Shown piece by piece: positions 25,900-34,708 of a DNA stretch of 64,000 bases (position 1 is its first letter; each line of letters begins with the position of its first letter). Made by a program: the position numbers and the translations under genes. The stretch is taken from assembly GCA_002375695.1 (NCBI GenBank), contig DFMO01000015.1:62001-126000 (forward strand), read 5' to 3'. Under the pieces are notes generated by a model. It worked only from the letters and a program-made list of their open reading frames with translations, was not told the DNA's origin and made no database searches. This stretch comes from Flavobacteriaceae bacterium UBA3591. Lineage in GTDB: Bacteria; Bacteroidota; Bacteroidia; Flavobacteriales; Flavobacteriaceae.

Positions 25900-26640
25900 A
25901 TGAAGCTAAAAGCCGAAAATTTAATGAAATCTTATAAGGGCCGAAAGGTTGTTAAAGGGATTACTGTTGAAGTAAATCAGGGTGAAATTGTAGGTTTATT
26001 AGGACCTAATGGTGCCGGAAAAACCACTTCTTTTTATATGATTGTTGGCCTTATAAAACCCAATGGCGGAAAAATATTTTTAGAAGGGACCGAAATTACC
26101 AAATACCCAATGTACAAACGCGCACAAAACGGAATTGGTTATTTGGCGCAAGAAGCGTCGGTATTTAGAAAGCTTAGTGTAGAAGATAATATTTTAAGTG
26201 TGTTGCAGCTAACAAAGCTTTCTAAAAAAGAACAACATCTTAAAATGGAGTCGCTAATTGAAGAATTTGGGTTAGGCCATATTCGAAAAAATCGAGGCGA
26301 CCTTTTAAGTGGTGGAGAAAGACGACGCACCGAAATAGCTCGTGCCTTGGCAACCGATCCACATTTTATTTTGTTAGACGAGCCATTTGCGGGAGTAGAT
26401 CCCGTAGCGGTAGAAGATATACAGCGTATTGTCGCACAACTTAAAAATAAAAACATTGGTATTTTAATTACCGACCACAACGTACAAGAAACTCTTGCAA
26501 TTACAGACAGAACTTATTTAATGTTTGAAGGAAGTATTTTAAAACACGGTGTACCCGAAGAGTTGGCGGCAGACGAAATGGTTAGAAAAGTATACTTAGG
26601 GCAAAACTTTGAATTGCGTAAAAAGAAATTAGAGTTTTAA
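25900..26640 (+). CDS. lptB: LPS export system ATP-binding protein LptB
   Basis: 246 aa, ATG start; the length matches LptB. Walker A GLLGPNGAGKTTSFYMIVGL, Q-loop GIGYLAQEASVFRKLSVEDNI, signature LLSGGERRRTEIARAL, Walker B FILLDEPFAGVDPVAVEDI and the H-loop ITDHNVQETL. These phrases (especially SGGERRR and PFAGVDP) mark LptB, which powers the LptFG extraction of LPS from the inner membrane. It lies near kdsD (Kdo synthesis), consistent with an LPS theme. Confidence 0.95.
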   Translation: MKLKAENLMKSYKGRKVVKGITVEVNQGEIVGLLGPNGAGKTTSFYMIVGLIKPNGGKIFLEGTEITKYPMYKRAQNGIGYLAQEASVFRKLSVEDNILSVLQLTKLSKKEQHLKMESLIEEFGLGHIRKNRGDLLSGGERRRTEIARALATDPHFILLDEPFAGVDPVAVEDIQRIVAQLKNKNIGILITDHNVQETLAITDRTYLMFEGSILKHGVPEELAADEMVRKVYLGQNFELRKKKLEF

Positions 26641-26808
26641 AAAGAAAAATCATTGCTGTGTACTAACCACAAAGGACACAATGGTTGCACAAAGTGCACA
26701 AGGTAATGCGTACTAACTTGATTTTTTGTCATTAGCACAAATGCTTTGCGAGCCTTGTGCTTTCTTTGGAGTTTTTGTGATTATATTATAATTATAATTA
26801 CACTATTT
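26641..26808. other. Intergenic region with degenerate CTTTGTG-type repeats
   Basis: The 168 bases after lptB contain a reverse-orientation run of CTTTGTG-like units (26665-26703) and, further on, forward-orientation remnants such as CTTGTGCTTTCTTTGG near 26753. No gene is visible. Confidence 0.6.
26665..26703 (-). repeat. Left array of CTTTGTG-type repeats flanking the GxxExxY pseudogene
   Basis: On the minus strand the stretch reads as 7-9-mers ending CTTTGTG or variants, closing with TTGTGTCCTTTGTGGTT. That 17-mer matches the right array (27316-27332) at 16 of 17 bases in inverted orientation. Confidence 0.7.
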
Positions 26809-27193
26809 TTATAGAGTTCCGTTTATAACTCTTCTAATACCATTCTTTAATAGATTTACATTAAAATTTAGTAATAATCCCAATTTAAACCCACCCAATT
26901 TCATATATGTAAGGGTTTGTGCTAGGTGAACGTCATTTAAGATTTCAACACTTTTCAATTCTATTGCTACCTTATTCTCAACTAAAATATCAATTCGATA
27001 ACCTACTTCTAACTTAATTTCTTCAAAAACGAGAGGCATTGGTTTTTGTTTTTCCACAAATAATCCTTCCCGTCTAAGTTTATAAGAGATCATCCTCTTG
27101 ATAAGCAGATTCTAATAAGCCAGGACCAAGAGCCTTATGCACCTCTATGACACAACCAATAATTTTATTTGCAATTTGATTTTCGGTCTTCAT
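26809..27193 (-). pseudogene. Frameshifted GxxExxY protein (PD-(D/E)XK nuclease-like)
   Basis: From ATG at 27193 the frame encodes about 33 residues including ALGPGLLESAYQE, which carries the family-defining G-x-x-E-x-x-Y, then goes out of frame. From 27093 a second frame continues exactly where homologues do: SYKLRREGLFVEKQK, then YRIDILVENKVAIELKSVE and LTYMKLGGFKLGLLLNFN. One extra G near 27094-27095 accounts for the break. RID...ELK fits a PD-(D/E)XK nuclease core. The family (about 125 aa) is widespread as orphan genes of unknown function. The cassette is flanked by inverted CTTTGTG arrays. It could also be a sequencing error or a programmed frameshift. Confidence 0.85.
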
Positions 27194-27290
27194 ATCGAAA
27201 TTGAATTCTGTATTTAGCTAGTTTCGAATCATATATTCTGCAAAATTTCCCTTTAACGTGCTTTTTGTGGTTACTTAATTAAATAACACA

Positions 27291-27332
27291 TTCCTTTGTG
27301 TTCTTAGTGTCTTCTTTGTGTTCTTTGTGGTT
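27291..27332 (+). repeat. Right array of CTTTGTG-type repeats flanking the GxxExxY pseudogene
   Basis: Consecutive units CCTTTGTG, TTCTTAGTG, TCTTCTTTGTG, TTCTTTGTG then GTT. The outermost 17 bases (27316-27332) mirror the left array with one mismatch. Confidence 0.7.
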
Positions 27333-27456
27333 AAATATTTATGAAAACACAATCTTTTTGTATGCATAAAATATACTCTACAGCTTGGCGAAACGCTTTT
27401 TGCAAATTATTACCGTCAAATAACCCTTTCACAAATTTCCACTTACATTTTGTGGC

Positions 27457-28194
27457 TTACTTTCTGCTAAATAAGGAAAGTATTATATATAGAAGTATAA
27501 TAAAGGGTATTGCCAAAAACTTTAATAGTATTAGTAATAACACACAAAGGATTAAAAACACATAACGTATTGCATTACTTTTAAAATCCCAAGTTTTAAA
27601 TTTTAAGGCGAAGAGCGGTATTTCGGCGTTTAAAAGAATACAACTTAACAGTGTCATTCCTATTAAAAACCATCGGTTTAAAATTATAGTTTCAGCAAAT
27701 TCAGAATACTGAAATTGTAAAATTAAAGGCAGGCTTAAAATTAACAAGGCGTTTGCAGGCGTGGGTAGACCAATAAAACCAGTAGTTTGGCGAGTATCTA
27801 CATTGAACTTTGCCAACCGGTAAGCCGAAGCAATTGCAATCATTAACCCTATGAGCGGTAAGTAATTTTTAATGCTAACATTCCAACCATCTAATGAAAA
27901 GGCTTCGGTTAGGGTTTGCATTTCGTGGAAGTATGATAAATTTAGCATTTGATACATTACTACTGCCGGTGCAACCCCACTAGTGATAACATCTGCCAAC
28001 GAATCTAATTGTAAACCTACTTCGCTTTGTGCGTTTAATAATCGAGCGGCAAGTCCGTCAAAAAAGTCGAAGAAAATACCGAGAAAAACAAATAACGAAG
28101 CTGTAATTAAATCGCCCGAGGTTGCGAAAAGTATGGCGACGCATCCACATAGGATGTTTAAGGATGTAATGATGTTTGGAATTTGTTTTAGCAT
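27457..28194 (-). CDS. pssA: CDP-diacylglycerol-serine O-phosphatidyltransferase
   Basis: 245 aa from ATG at 28194 (LKQIPNIITSLNILCGCVAI); an in-frame extension upstream enters a mobile-type repeat. The CDP-alcohol phosphotransferase motif DG-x2-AR-x8-G-x3-D-x3-D is present (DGLAARLLNAQSEVGLQLDSLAD). Several transmembrane helices follow. Its N-terminal NIITSLN plus GCVAI is typical of the PssA type II branch. It makes phosphatidylserine, the precursor of phosphatidylethanolamine, in the inner membrane. The next gene (28381) diverges from it. Confidence 0.93.
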   Translation of the reverse strand: MLKQIPNIITSLNILCGCVAILFATSGDLITASLFVFLGIFFDFFDGLAARLLNAQSEVGLQLDSLADVITSGVAPAVVMYQMLNLSYFHEMQTLTEAFSLDGWNVSIKNYLPLIGLMIAIASAYRLAKFNVDTRQTTGFIGLPTPANALLILSLPLILQFQYSEFAETIILNRWFLIGMTLLSCILLNAEIPLFALKFKTWDFKSNAIRYVFLILCVLLLILLKFLAIPFIILLYIILSLFSRK

Positions 28195-28207
28195 ATAGTA
28201 TAATAAA

Positions 28208-28235
28208 TAGGTCTCGACTGCGCTCAACCAGACAT
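28208..28235. repeat. 28-bp dispersed repeat, copy A (intergenic)
   Basis: TAGGTCTCGACTGCGCTC followed by AACCAGACAT; differs by one base from the copy inside the GT2 gene at 37472-37499. It contains TCGA arms that can pair imperfectly. It lies just upstream of the pssA start, so it is probably in that gene's leader. Confidence 0.85.
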
Positions 28236-28380
28236 AACACAGGTTAGTCTATATAAAAGAAAATTTTTTATGTAAAAATAACAAAGTATTTTCGTCCAAT
28301 GGTAGTAAAATACAATATGTATATAATTTTAAAGTTTAATATTTTATAAAATAGTTCCATATTTGTCCAAATTTCACAAC

Positions 28381-29448
28381 TTGAAAGAGAAAATCTTCCT
28401 ACTTTTTGCCTTTGCTTCACTTACTTTAGGTGCGCAAACGGTGCGTAAATATTCCAACGAATTTATGAATATTGGGGTTGACGCGGCTGCATTCGGAATG
28501 AGCAATGCGGTAGTAGCATCATCACAAGATGTAAATTCGGGCTATTGGAATCCGGCGGGATTGGTAAATTTAGAAGACAAACAAATATCGTTAATGCATG
28601 CCTCGTATTTTGCCAATATTGCAAATTACGACTATGCGGCATTTGCGATGCCCTTAGACGATAGAAGCGCAGTAGGCTTTTCTGTAATTCGGTTTGGGGT
28701 GGACGATATTTTAAACACCACCCAATTAATTGATAGCGAAGGCAACATAGATTACAACCGTATAAGTTTATTTTCTACTGCCGATTACGGTTTTACATTT
28801 TCATACGCGCGAAAACTGCCTTTAGACGGGTTAAACTATGGGGTAAATGCCAAGGTAATTAGGAGGGTTATTGGCGAATTTGCATCGTCTTGGGGTTTTG
28901 GATTAGACGCAGCAGTACAGTTTAGAAACGACAAGTGGATGTTTGGCATTATGGCGCGCGACATTACTACCACCTTTAATGCGTGGAGTATAGATGAAGA
29001 GAAATTTGCTGAAATTCAAGGGGCGGTTGAAGGTCAAAATCAAGATTTGCCCGAAACGACCGAAATTACCATTCCAAAATTACAATTTGGCATGGCTCGT
29101 AAATTTGTTTACAATCACGACTTTACTTTATTAGCCGAAGTAAATCTCAATTTTAGATTTGCCGAAACAAAAGATGTAATTTCAAGTTCGGTGGCGAGTA
29201 TTACGCCTTCTTTAGGATTAGAATTTGCGTACATCGATATGATTTATGTACGTGGGGGCGTTGGAAATTTTCAAACTATTGAACAGTTAGACGGAAGTGA
29301 TTCGGTAGGATTTCAACCCAATATTGGCGTAGGTTTTCGCTATAAAGGAATTCAAGTAGATTATGCGTTAACCGATATTGGCGACCAAAGTGCAGCCTTG
29401 TATTCCAATGTGTTTTCGGTGAAACTGGATTGGAATATTTTTAGATAA
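28381..29448 (+). CDS. PorV2-like putative type IX sorting system outer-membrane protein
   Basis: 355 aa from TTG at 28381, which starts a good signal peptide (KEKIFLLFAFASLTLGAQ); a TTG at 28363 would add six residues. The mature N-terminus VRKYSNEFMNIGVDAAAFGMSNAVVASSQDVNSGYWNPAGL is the PorV/UPF0164 pattern (FadL-like beta barrel), and the C-terminus ends YSNVFSVKLDWNIFR, a typical barrel end. PorV shuttles T9SS cargo; PorV2 is its common flavobacterial paralogue of less certain role. A T9SS cargo lies elsewhere in this window (3141). Confidence 0.85.
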   Translation: MKEKIFLLFAFASLTLGAQTVRKYSNEFMNIGVDAAAFGMSNAVVASSQDVNSGYWNPAGLVNLEDKQISLMHASYFANIANYDYAAFAMPLDDRSAVGFSVIRFGVDDILNTTQLIDSEGNIDYNRISLFSTADYGFTFSYARKLPLDGLNYGVNAKVIRRVIGEFASSWGFGLDAAVQFRNDKWMFGIMARDITTTFNAWSIDEEKFAEIQGAVEGQNQDLPETTEITIPKLQFGMARKFVYNHDFTLLAEVNLNFRFAETKDVISSSVASITPSLGLEFAYIDMIYVRGGVGNFQTIEQLDGSDSVGFQPNIGVGFRYKGIQVDYALTDIGDQSAALYSNVFSVKLDWNIFR

Positions 29449-29531
29449 TTTCAAAAAAAAATAAAATTATAATTGACTAAAAATTTTAAAAACTGAATAG
29501 TTGTTTAAAAATTAAATATTTCGATTTTAAG

Positions 29532-30713
29532 GTGAAAAACTATCTCTTTCTTTTTATTATTCTTTTAAGTGTTTCGGTAAAGGCGCAATTTGTTCCACTA
29601 TCAGAAACTGCCGAAATAAGCATCCTTACCATTGGTCCGGGCGCCGAACTTTACGATAAATTTGGTCATAGCGCATTTCGTATAAAAGATTCTGAAAGTG
29701 GAACCGATGTAGTTTTTAACTATGGCGTTTACGATTTTAATACCCCTAATTTTTACACAAAGTTTGCACGCGGCAAGTTGCTATACGAACTTGGCGTAAG
29801 TTATTTTGAGCCTTTTTACAACAGTTATGTTACGCAAAATAGATGGGTAAAAGAACAAAAACTCAATTTAACGCACGAGGAAAAACAAGCCATTTCCGAA
29901 TTTCTTTGGAACAACGCTAAACCCGAAAACAAGCAATATAAATACGACTTCTTTTATGATAATTGCGCTACAAAAATTCGCGATGTTTTGCTAATTGCTT
30001 TAGGTAGTAATTTAGAATTTAAAGATGATTATATTGAAGAATCCTTGAGTTTTCGAGAGTTAATTCAGCAAAACCTCAATGCCAACACTTGGGGAAGCAT
30101 GGGCATTGATATTGCCTTGGGTGCAGTAATAGATAGGCAAGCGAGACCCATTGAATATCAATTTTTACCAGATTACGTCTATGCCGCTGCCGAAAATGCT
30201 GTAATTAAAAGAGACACTGCCGAAGAAAATCTAGTAAAGGAAACGAAGATACTTTATAATAACACCCCGCATAACTGGACAACTAACTTTTTGTTAAGTC
30301 CGTTATTTGTTTTAAGCCTATTGGCATTACTAATAATTTATATCACCTACCGCGACTATAAAACAAACACCCGCAGCCGTTATTTGGACACTGGCATTTT
30401 TATATTTACGGGATTGGTGGGCGCCCTGCTTTTATTTTTATGGTTTGGCACAGACCACACGGCCACGGCAAACAATTATAATTTACTGTGGGCTTTTCCT
30501 ATTTCGCTGCTGGTGGTTGTGGCTATTTCAGCAAAAAATATTTCTCCAAAAATTAAAAGATATGTTTTACTGTTAATTTTACTATTAGCACTTTTAACAA
30601 TCCACTGGCTTACGGGGGTGCAAGTATTTGCAATTGCGCTACTCCCATTACTCATAGCCTTAGCAATTCGATATATCTTTTTAATGTATTTTATTGGCAA
30701 ACAAGATGAATAG
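29532..30713 (+). CDS. lnb: DUF4105 protein, Lnb-type lipoprotein N-acyltransferase
   Basis: 393 aa, GTG start, signal peptide or first helix KNYLFLFIILLSVSVKAQ. The N-terminal half is a periplasmic DUF4105 (NlpC/P60-like) domain with candidate catalytic H46 (KFGHSAFRI) and C145 (FYDNCATKIRD), plus the family's NYGVYDFNTPNFYTKFARGKLLYEL. The C-terminal half has about five transmembrane helices (250-390). This layout fits the recently described Bacteroidota N-acyltransferase Lnb, which acylates the N-terminal Cys of lipoproteins in place of Lnt. The specific function here is inferred by family. Confidence 0.8.
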   Translation: MKNYLFLFIILLSVSVKAQFVPLSETAEISILTIGPGAELYDKFGHSAFRIKDSESGTDVVFNYGVYDFNTPNFYTKFARGKLLYELGVSYFEPFYNSYVTQNRWVKEQKLNLTHEEKQAISEFLWNNAKPENKQYKYDFFYDNCATKIRDVLLIALGSNLEFKDDYIEESLSFRELIQQNLNANTWGSMGIDIALGAVIDRQARPIEYQFLPDYVYAAAENAVIKRDTAEENLVKETKILYNNTPHNWTTNFLLSPLFVLSLLALLIIYITYRDYKTNTRSRYLDTGIFIFTGLVGALLLFLWFGTDHTATANNYNLLWAFPISLLVVVAISAKNISPKIKRYVLLLILLLALLTIHWLTGVQVFAIALLPLLIALAIRYIFLMYFIGKQDE

Positions 30714-30927
30714 CAAAAGTTACGCTTTACTTTCTATATTTTGATTTTGCAGATTATTTTTTGTAGGAAAGGCACTGTGTTTTCTTACATATTAATACAT
30801 TAAGTATGCTTTATCTATGCTTTAGCTATGCGTAATACATACAGGATTCATACTTCGGAAATACTAAGTTATTTAAACCTTTGGATATAATTGGATGCAG
30901 GTTTAAAGACAGCTATCCTTACCAATA

Positions 30928-32319
30928 TTACTGACCTCTATAAAATAAAATAGTGCTTAAGGTTTTTATGATGATGGTGAGGTCGAGAAACAATCCGCGA
31001 TGTTTCATGTAGTACAAGTCGTATTGCAGTTTTTCGAGAGCGTCTTCGTTGCTTGAGCCGTAGCGAGCGTTTACTTGTGCCCAGCCGGTTAGCCCAGGTT
31101 TTAAAAGATGGCGTACTTCGTAAAAAGGAATTTCTTTAATAAGGTTTTCAACAAATTCGGGACGTTCGGGGCGGGGGCCAATTACGCTCATTTCACCTTT
31201 AATAACATTTATAAATTGTGGTAATTCATCTAATCGCGACCTTCTTAAAAACTTACCGAATTTTGTAACTCGTTTATCTTTTACTTGTGCAAATTGCGCG
31301 CCATTGGCTTCGGCATTTTTAATCATACTTCGCAATTTGTAAATTTTAAATTTTACACCGTTTTTCCCCACTCTATTTTGCGAATAAAATAAAGGGCCGC
31401 GATTTCCTAAAAGGTTTCCGATAATTATAAAAGGCAAAAGCAAAACTAAAAATGTAAGTCCGAGAATAGACAATAGCAAATCGATAATACGGGAAGAGAA
31501 CAAATACAATTTGTTTTGGCTATTTCGGCTAAAGGGGAAATATCTATAAAAATCTTTTTCCACATATTGAACCGGAATGCGATAGGTTAGTTCTTCATAA
31601 ACTTGGGTGTATTCACGGATAGGAATACCACTTTCCAGCAGTTTTATTAATTCGCTGTTTAGTTCAACCGTCATTCCTTCAGAAAGCGGGGTTCCCACTA
31701 CAATTTCAGAAACATCGGTATCATCGGCGAGTTTACTAATTTCGGAAAGCGAAATAGAATCGATTTCCAACTTACTAGGCCTAGTATCATCTTTGGTAGC
31801 TGTATTAAAAAACCCAATTACCCGATAATTAGGATCAGATTTTTGGAGTGATGCTACAATGGCGTCTACATCGCCACGATGCGCTATAAGCACCACCCTT
31901 TTGTAAAAACGCGGTGCCGAAATAAGAACAATATAAGCATATCGCCACAATAAAAGTGCAGCATTAATGGCCAAAAAGAAATACACAATCTGCAACCTGT
32001 TTGTAGGTAAATTAGGCGTGTAATACGGTGTTAACAGATAAAATAACACGGTAACACAGGTAGTGAGTACAACATTTCTAACAACAATATTATACTTACT
32101 TGCTTGCTGAAGATTATAAAGTTCAAAAATAGTGGCAAAGGTGGTTAAGTAGCCGGCTAAAACTACTGTCCAAACCCAATGTTGGGGGTTGATTTTAAAA
32201 TAATCGAAATTGAAAATAAACCCCATGATGTGCAGTACAGCCAAGACACAAACAATATCAAAAAGTCGTAATAAGACCTTTCTTTCAGAAATATCAAAGT
32301 GAATATTGCTCTTTGCCAT
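30928..32319 (-). CDS. Polyprenyl-phosphate sugar-1-phosphate transferase (WcaJ/WbaP-like, initiating enzyme)
   Basis: 463 aa, ATG start. Four N-terminal transmembrane helices (VLAVLHIMGFIF, WTVVLAGYLTTFATIF, VLTTCVTVLFYLLTP, IVYFFLAINAALLLW), a central CoA-binding-like domain, then a fifth helix and the C-terminal bacterial sugar transferase domain: KIYKLRSM, FLRRSRLDELPQFINVI, VIGPRPERPEF and PGLTGWAQVN. It transfers a sugar-1-phosphate to undecaprenyl phosphate to start repeat-unit synthesis at the inner membrane. It is the 3'-most gene of the long minus-strand glycan locus. The 214 bases beyond it (30714-30927) hold only short TATGCTTTA-like repeats. Confidence 0.93.
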   Translation of the reverse strand: MAKSNIHFDISERKVLLRLFDIVCVLAVLHIMGFIFNFDYFKINPQHWVWTVVLAGYLTTFATIFELYNLQQASKYNIVVRNVVLTTCVTVLFYLLTPYYTPNLPTNRLQIVYFFLAINAALLLWRYAYIVLISAPRFYKRVVLIAHRGDVDAIVASLQKSDPNYRVIGFFNTATKDDTRPSKLEIDSISLSEISKLADDTDVSEIVVGTPLSEGMTVELNSELIKLLESGIPIREYTQVYEELTYRIPVQYVEKDFYRYFPFSRNSQNKLYLFSSRIIDLLLSILGLTFLVLLLPFIIIGNLLGNRGPLFYSQNRVGKNGVKFKIYKLRSMIKNAEANGAQFAQVKDKRVTKFGKFLRRSRLDELPQFINVIKGEMSVIGPRPERPEFVENLIKEIPFYEVRHLLKPGLTGWAQVNARYGSSNEDALEKLQYDLYYMKHRGLFLDLTIIIKTLSTILFYRGQ

Positions 32320-32380
32320 CTTTAGGTTGTGGGTTGTTGGTTTTTGGTTACTGTTTTCAGCTAAATTTAATTAAATTTTA

Positions 32381-33400
32381 TTACTGGAGTAACTCTTTCC
32401 AATCTTGTTTTATATGTTGCCAATCTAGTTTTTCTATTTTCGAGCGAGCGTTTATAGCAAGTTTTTGAGCCAAGAGCGGGTCAGTGCAAAGTTTTTCAAT
32501 GACCGTCACAAATTTGTTTGCATTATTTGGAGGGATTAAAATACCGTTCGTACCGTTTTCTATTAAGTATGGCATTCCGCCTACATTAGTTGAAATTACG
32601 GGCAACCCCAGTGCCATCGCCTCCATGACACTCACAGGCATATTGTCAAAATTAGTTGTATTTAAAAATATGTCGTAATTTTTTGAAAGCTTTATCCATT
32701 CATCCTTTTGAAGAAGCCCAGTAAATGTAACCGGAAGGTTTAAATCTGCAGCTATTTTTTTACAGTTTGCCAAAGCCCCATCTTTTTCAGGGCCTACCAT
32801 GCACAGCGCGACCTCAAAACCCTTTTGTTTTAATATTTCTACAACTTCTAGTGCTAATATAGGATTATAAATTTCGGCAAAAGAACGCACCCAGAGTAAT
32901 TTAGGGTGTATCTCTTCTCGTTGCAAAAAGGGATAGTTTTCTATTTTAACTGTATTAGGTATAAAGGTAATATTTGCAAACCCTGCACTTTTAAATTGTT
33001 CAAAAATGAATTTAGAAGGTGCCACATTGGTATACGCGTTTTCGAATAAAATTTTACTAAAAAATTTATTCTTTTCTAAACGCTTATTAAGGTTTCCGCC
33101 ACGTAAAATTGGAATATATTGTAGTTTAAAAACTTTACATAAATAACCCGTTAACAAGGCATAATAAAAGTTTTGGGTACTATAAGTGTCTATTAAAACA
33201 TAGGAAACTTGTTTTCTATGTGTTATCACGGCGACAAGCATCTCAACTAATCTTACCACCTTGTTTTTTGCAGCTGATGAAGTGATTACATTATAACCCT
33301 CGCGGTTTAAGAAACTTCCAAGCGTTTCGACCGAAGTAACTGTCCCACCTTTTTGCGAAAGCTTATTTCCTATATAAAGCAGTTTTTTTCTTTTGTGCAT
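32381..33400 (-). CDS. Glycosyltransferase family 4
   Basis: 339 aa, ATG start; the first 38 bases overlap the end of the O-antigen-ligase-like gene. GT-B fold: N-terminal LLYIGNKLSQKGGTVTSVETLG, C-terminal FTGLLQKDEWIKLSKNYDIFLNTTNFDNMPVSVMEAMALGLPVISTNVGGMPYLI, the donor-site region with the second Glu in VMEAM. It is one of the cytoplasmic enzymes that extend the lipid-linked sugar. Confidence 0.88.
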   Translation of the reverse strand: MHKRKKLLYIGNKLSQKGGTVTSVETLGSFLNREGYNVITSSAAKNKVVRLVEMLVAVITHRKQVSYVLIDTYSTQNFYYALLTGYLCKVFKLQYIPILRGGNLNKRLEKNKFFSKILFENAYTNVAPSKFIFEQFKSAGFANITFIPNTVKIENYPFLQREEIHPKLLWVRSFAEIYNPILALEVVEILKQKGFEVALCMVGPEKDGALANCKKIAADLNLPVTFTGLLQKDEWIKLSKNYDIFLNTTNFDNMPVSVMEAMALGLPVISTNVGGMPYLIENGTNGILIPPNNANKFVTVIEKLCTDPLLAQKLAINARSKIEKLDWQHIKQDWKELLQ

Positions 33401-34676
33401 ATGTGATATTCAATAAACTAAGCGCATAGATAAAAGCTGGGGCGGCAATACGCATGGAAGAGTGATTAATGGTTAAAAACCAAAAACATAAAAACGAAAA
33501 TAAAAATAGGTTTGATTTATGTTTAATCCAAAATATTAGCGGTGTAAACAATAAAATTAACAAAGCGATTATCCCAAATATTCCGTGTTCAGAAAGCAAT
33601 CTACTTACTTCGTTATGACTTGCTGCTTCGATATTGGTTTTTTCGGCTCTATATTCTTTAGACTTTCCTACGCCAATGCCCGTAAAAGGTGCTTCTTTAA
33701 AGGCTTCTAATTCGGTTTCAAACAAGGTGGCTCTACCAGTGCCTATATCGCCTTTATCTCTCCCTGTGGCATCTTCGTTGGCATATCTATTTTCTATAAG
33801 TCCGAAGGTAGCGACCGAGCTTACAGTCCACACTCCTAATAATAACGCAATCATAATTGCAATTTTAGGAATAAAAGAAGATTTTAATTTAGCATCCGAT
33901 TTAAAATATAATACCACTACAAATAGAATGGCACAAGCGATAGCGGTAATTACTCCTCCTCTTGAAAATGTAATTACGGCCCGGTACCCAATTAGCGCTA
34001 ATAAGGCAATATCTATAATATTAATTAGCTTGTTTTTTACGAGAAATATTCTTGTGAATAATATAAAAGCAGCTAACCCCAATACTGTTGAAACTTGATT
34101 GGGGCCAAATCCGCCAGAAGCAGCAAAATTAGAAGAGGTTCCGGTTAATACATCGCGAATACTGGGGGAGTAAAGAAATAAATAGGTTGTAATGGAGATT
34201 AAGGGCAATAGAACAGCAATTAACACAGTTTGCAAACGAGCCATTGGTATTTTTCTATCGTAACAATACAAGGCCGCAACCCCTAAACATACTGGCCCGC
34301 TTAGGTTAAAACCTATCGCATTCCCCACCTTAGCATCGTAACTTAAATTAATTGCCGAAAATAAAATTCCGGGTACCAAAACAGCGATGTAAACCATGTA
34401 GATCCAACCTGTATTTTTAAAGCCTTTAAAAAAAATCCCTAATAAGAGAAAGCCCATTACTGCATATTTGGAGAATTCATAACTAATAGCGCCGCCGGTC
34501 ATTCTCGATAATACTTCAAAACCTGTTATATATCCTGCTGCAATAAGCGCTTCGTCTTTATTGTTTGAATTTGCTATTATTCGATATAGAAAAAAAAGAC
34601 AAATAGCAATTAAGTAGAATTTTGAAATACTGTTAAAACTGTATAGTACGATGCCCAAGGCAATATGAAATGCCAA
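33363..34676 (-). CDS. O-antigen ligase/polymerase family membrane protein
   Basis: 437 aa as annotated from TTG at 34676. About eleven hydrophobic segments surround a large periplasmic loop. The Wzy_C/O-antigen ligase motif AVITFSRGGVITA lies near residue 230, and the loop ends with GRATLFETELEAFKEAPFTGIGVGKSKEY, typical of this family. The true start is uncertain: a good continuation (NLIKIAAPIWYFQLL) reaches back to about 34706 without an ATG, GTG or TTG. It could polymerise repeat units (Wzy) or ligate the glycan to lipid A core. Confidence 0.85.
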   Translation of the reverse strand: MAFHIALGIVLYSFNSISKFYLIAICLFFLYRIIANSNNKDEALIAAGYITGFEVLSRMTGGAISYEFSKYAVMGFLLLGIFFKGFKNTGWIYMVYIAVLVPGILFSAINLSYDAKVGNAIGFNLSGPVCLGVAALYCYDRKIPMARLQTVLIAVLLPLISITTYLFLYSPSIRDVLTGTSSNFAASGGFGPNQVSTVLGLAAFILFTRIFLVKNKLINIIDIALLALIGYRAVITFSRGGVITAIACAILFVVVLYFKSDAKLKSSFIPKIAIMIALLLGVWTVSSVATFGLIENRYANEDATGRDKGDIGTGRATLFETELEAFKEAPFTGIGVGKSKEYRAEKTNIEAASHNEVSRLLSEHGIFGIIALLILLFTPLIFWIKHKSNLFLFSFLCFWFLTINHSSMRIAAPAFIYALSLLNITYAQKKKTALYRK

Positions 34677-34708
34677 AAGCTGAAAATACCATATGGGAGC
34701 TGCTATTT

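Noticed and set aside
27341..27565. Small plus-strand open frame after the GxxExxY cassette
   Set aside because: Overlaps the 3' end of pssA, no recognisable domain and no typical start context.
30714..30927. Regulatory RNA or terminator between the Lnb-type gene and the sugar transferase gene
   Set aside because: Only loose TATGCTTTA-like repeats and no stable hairpin with a T run.
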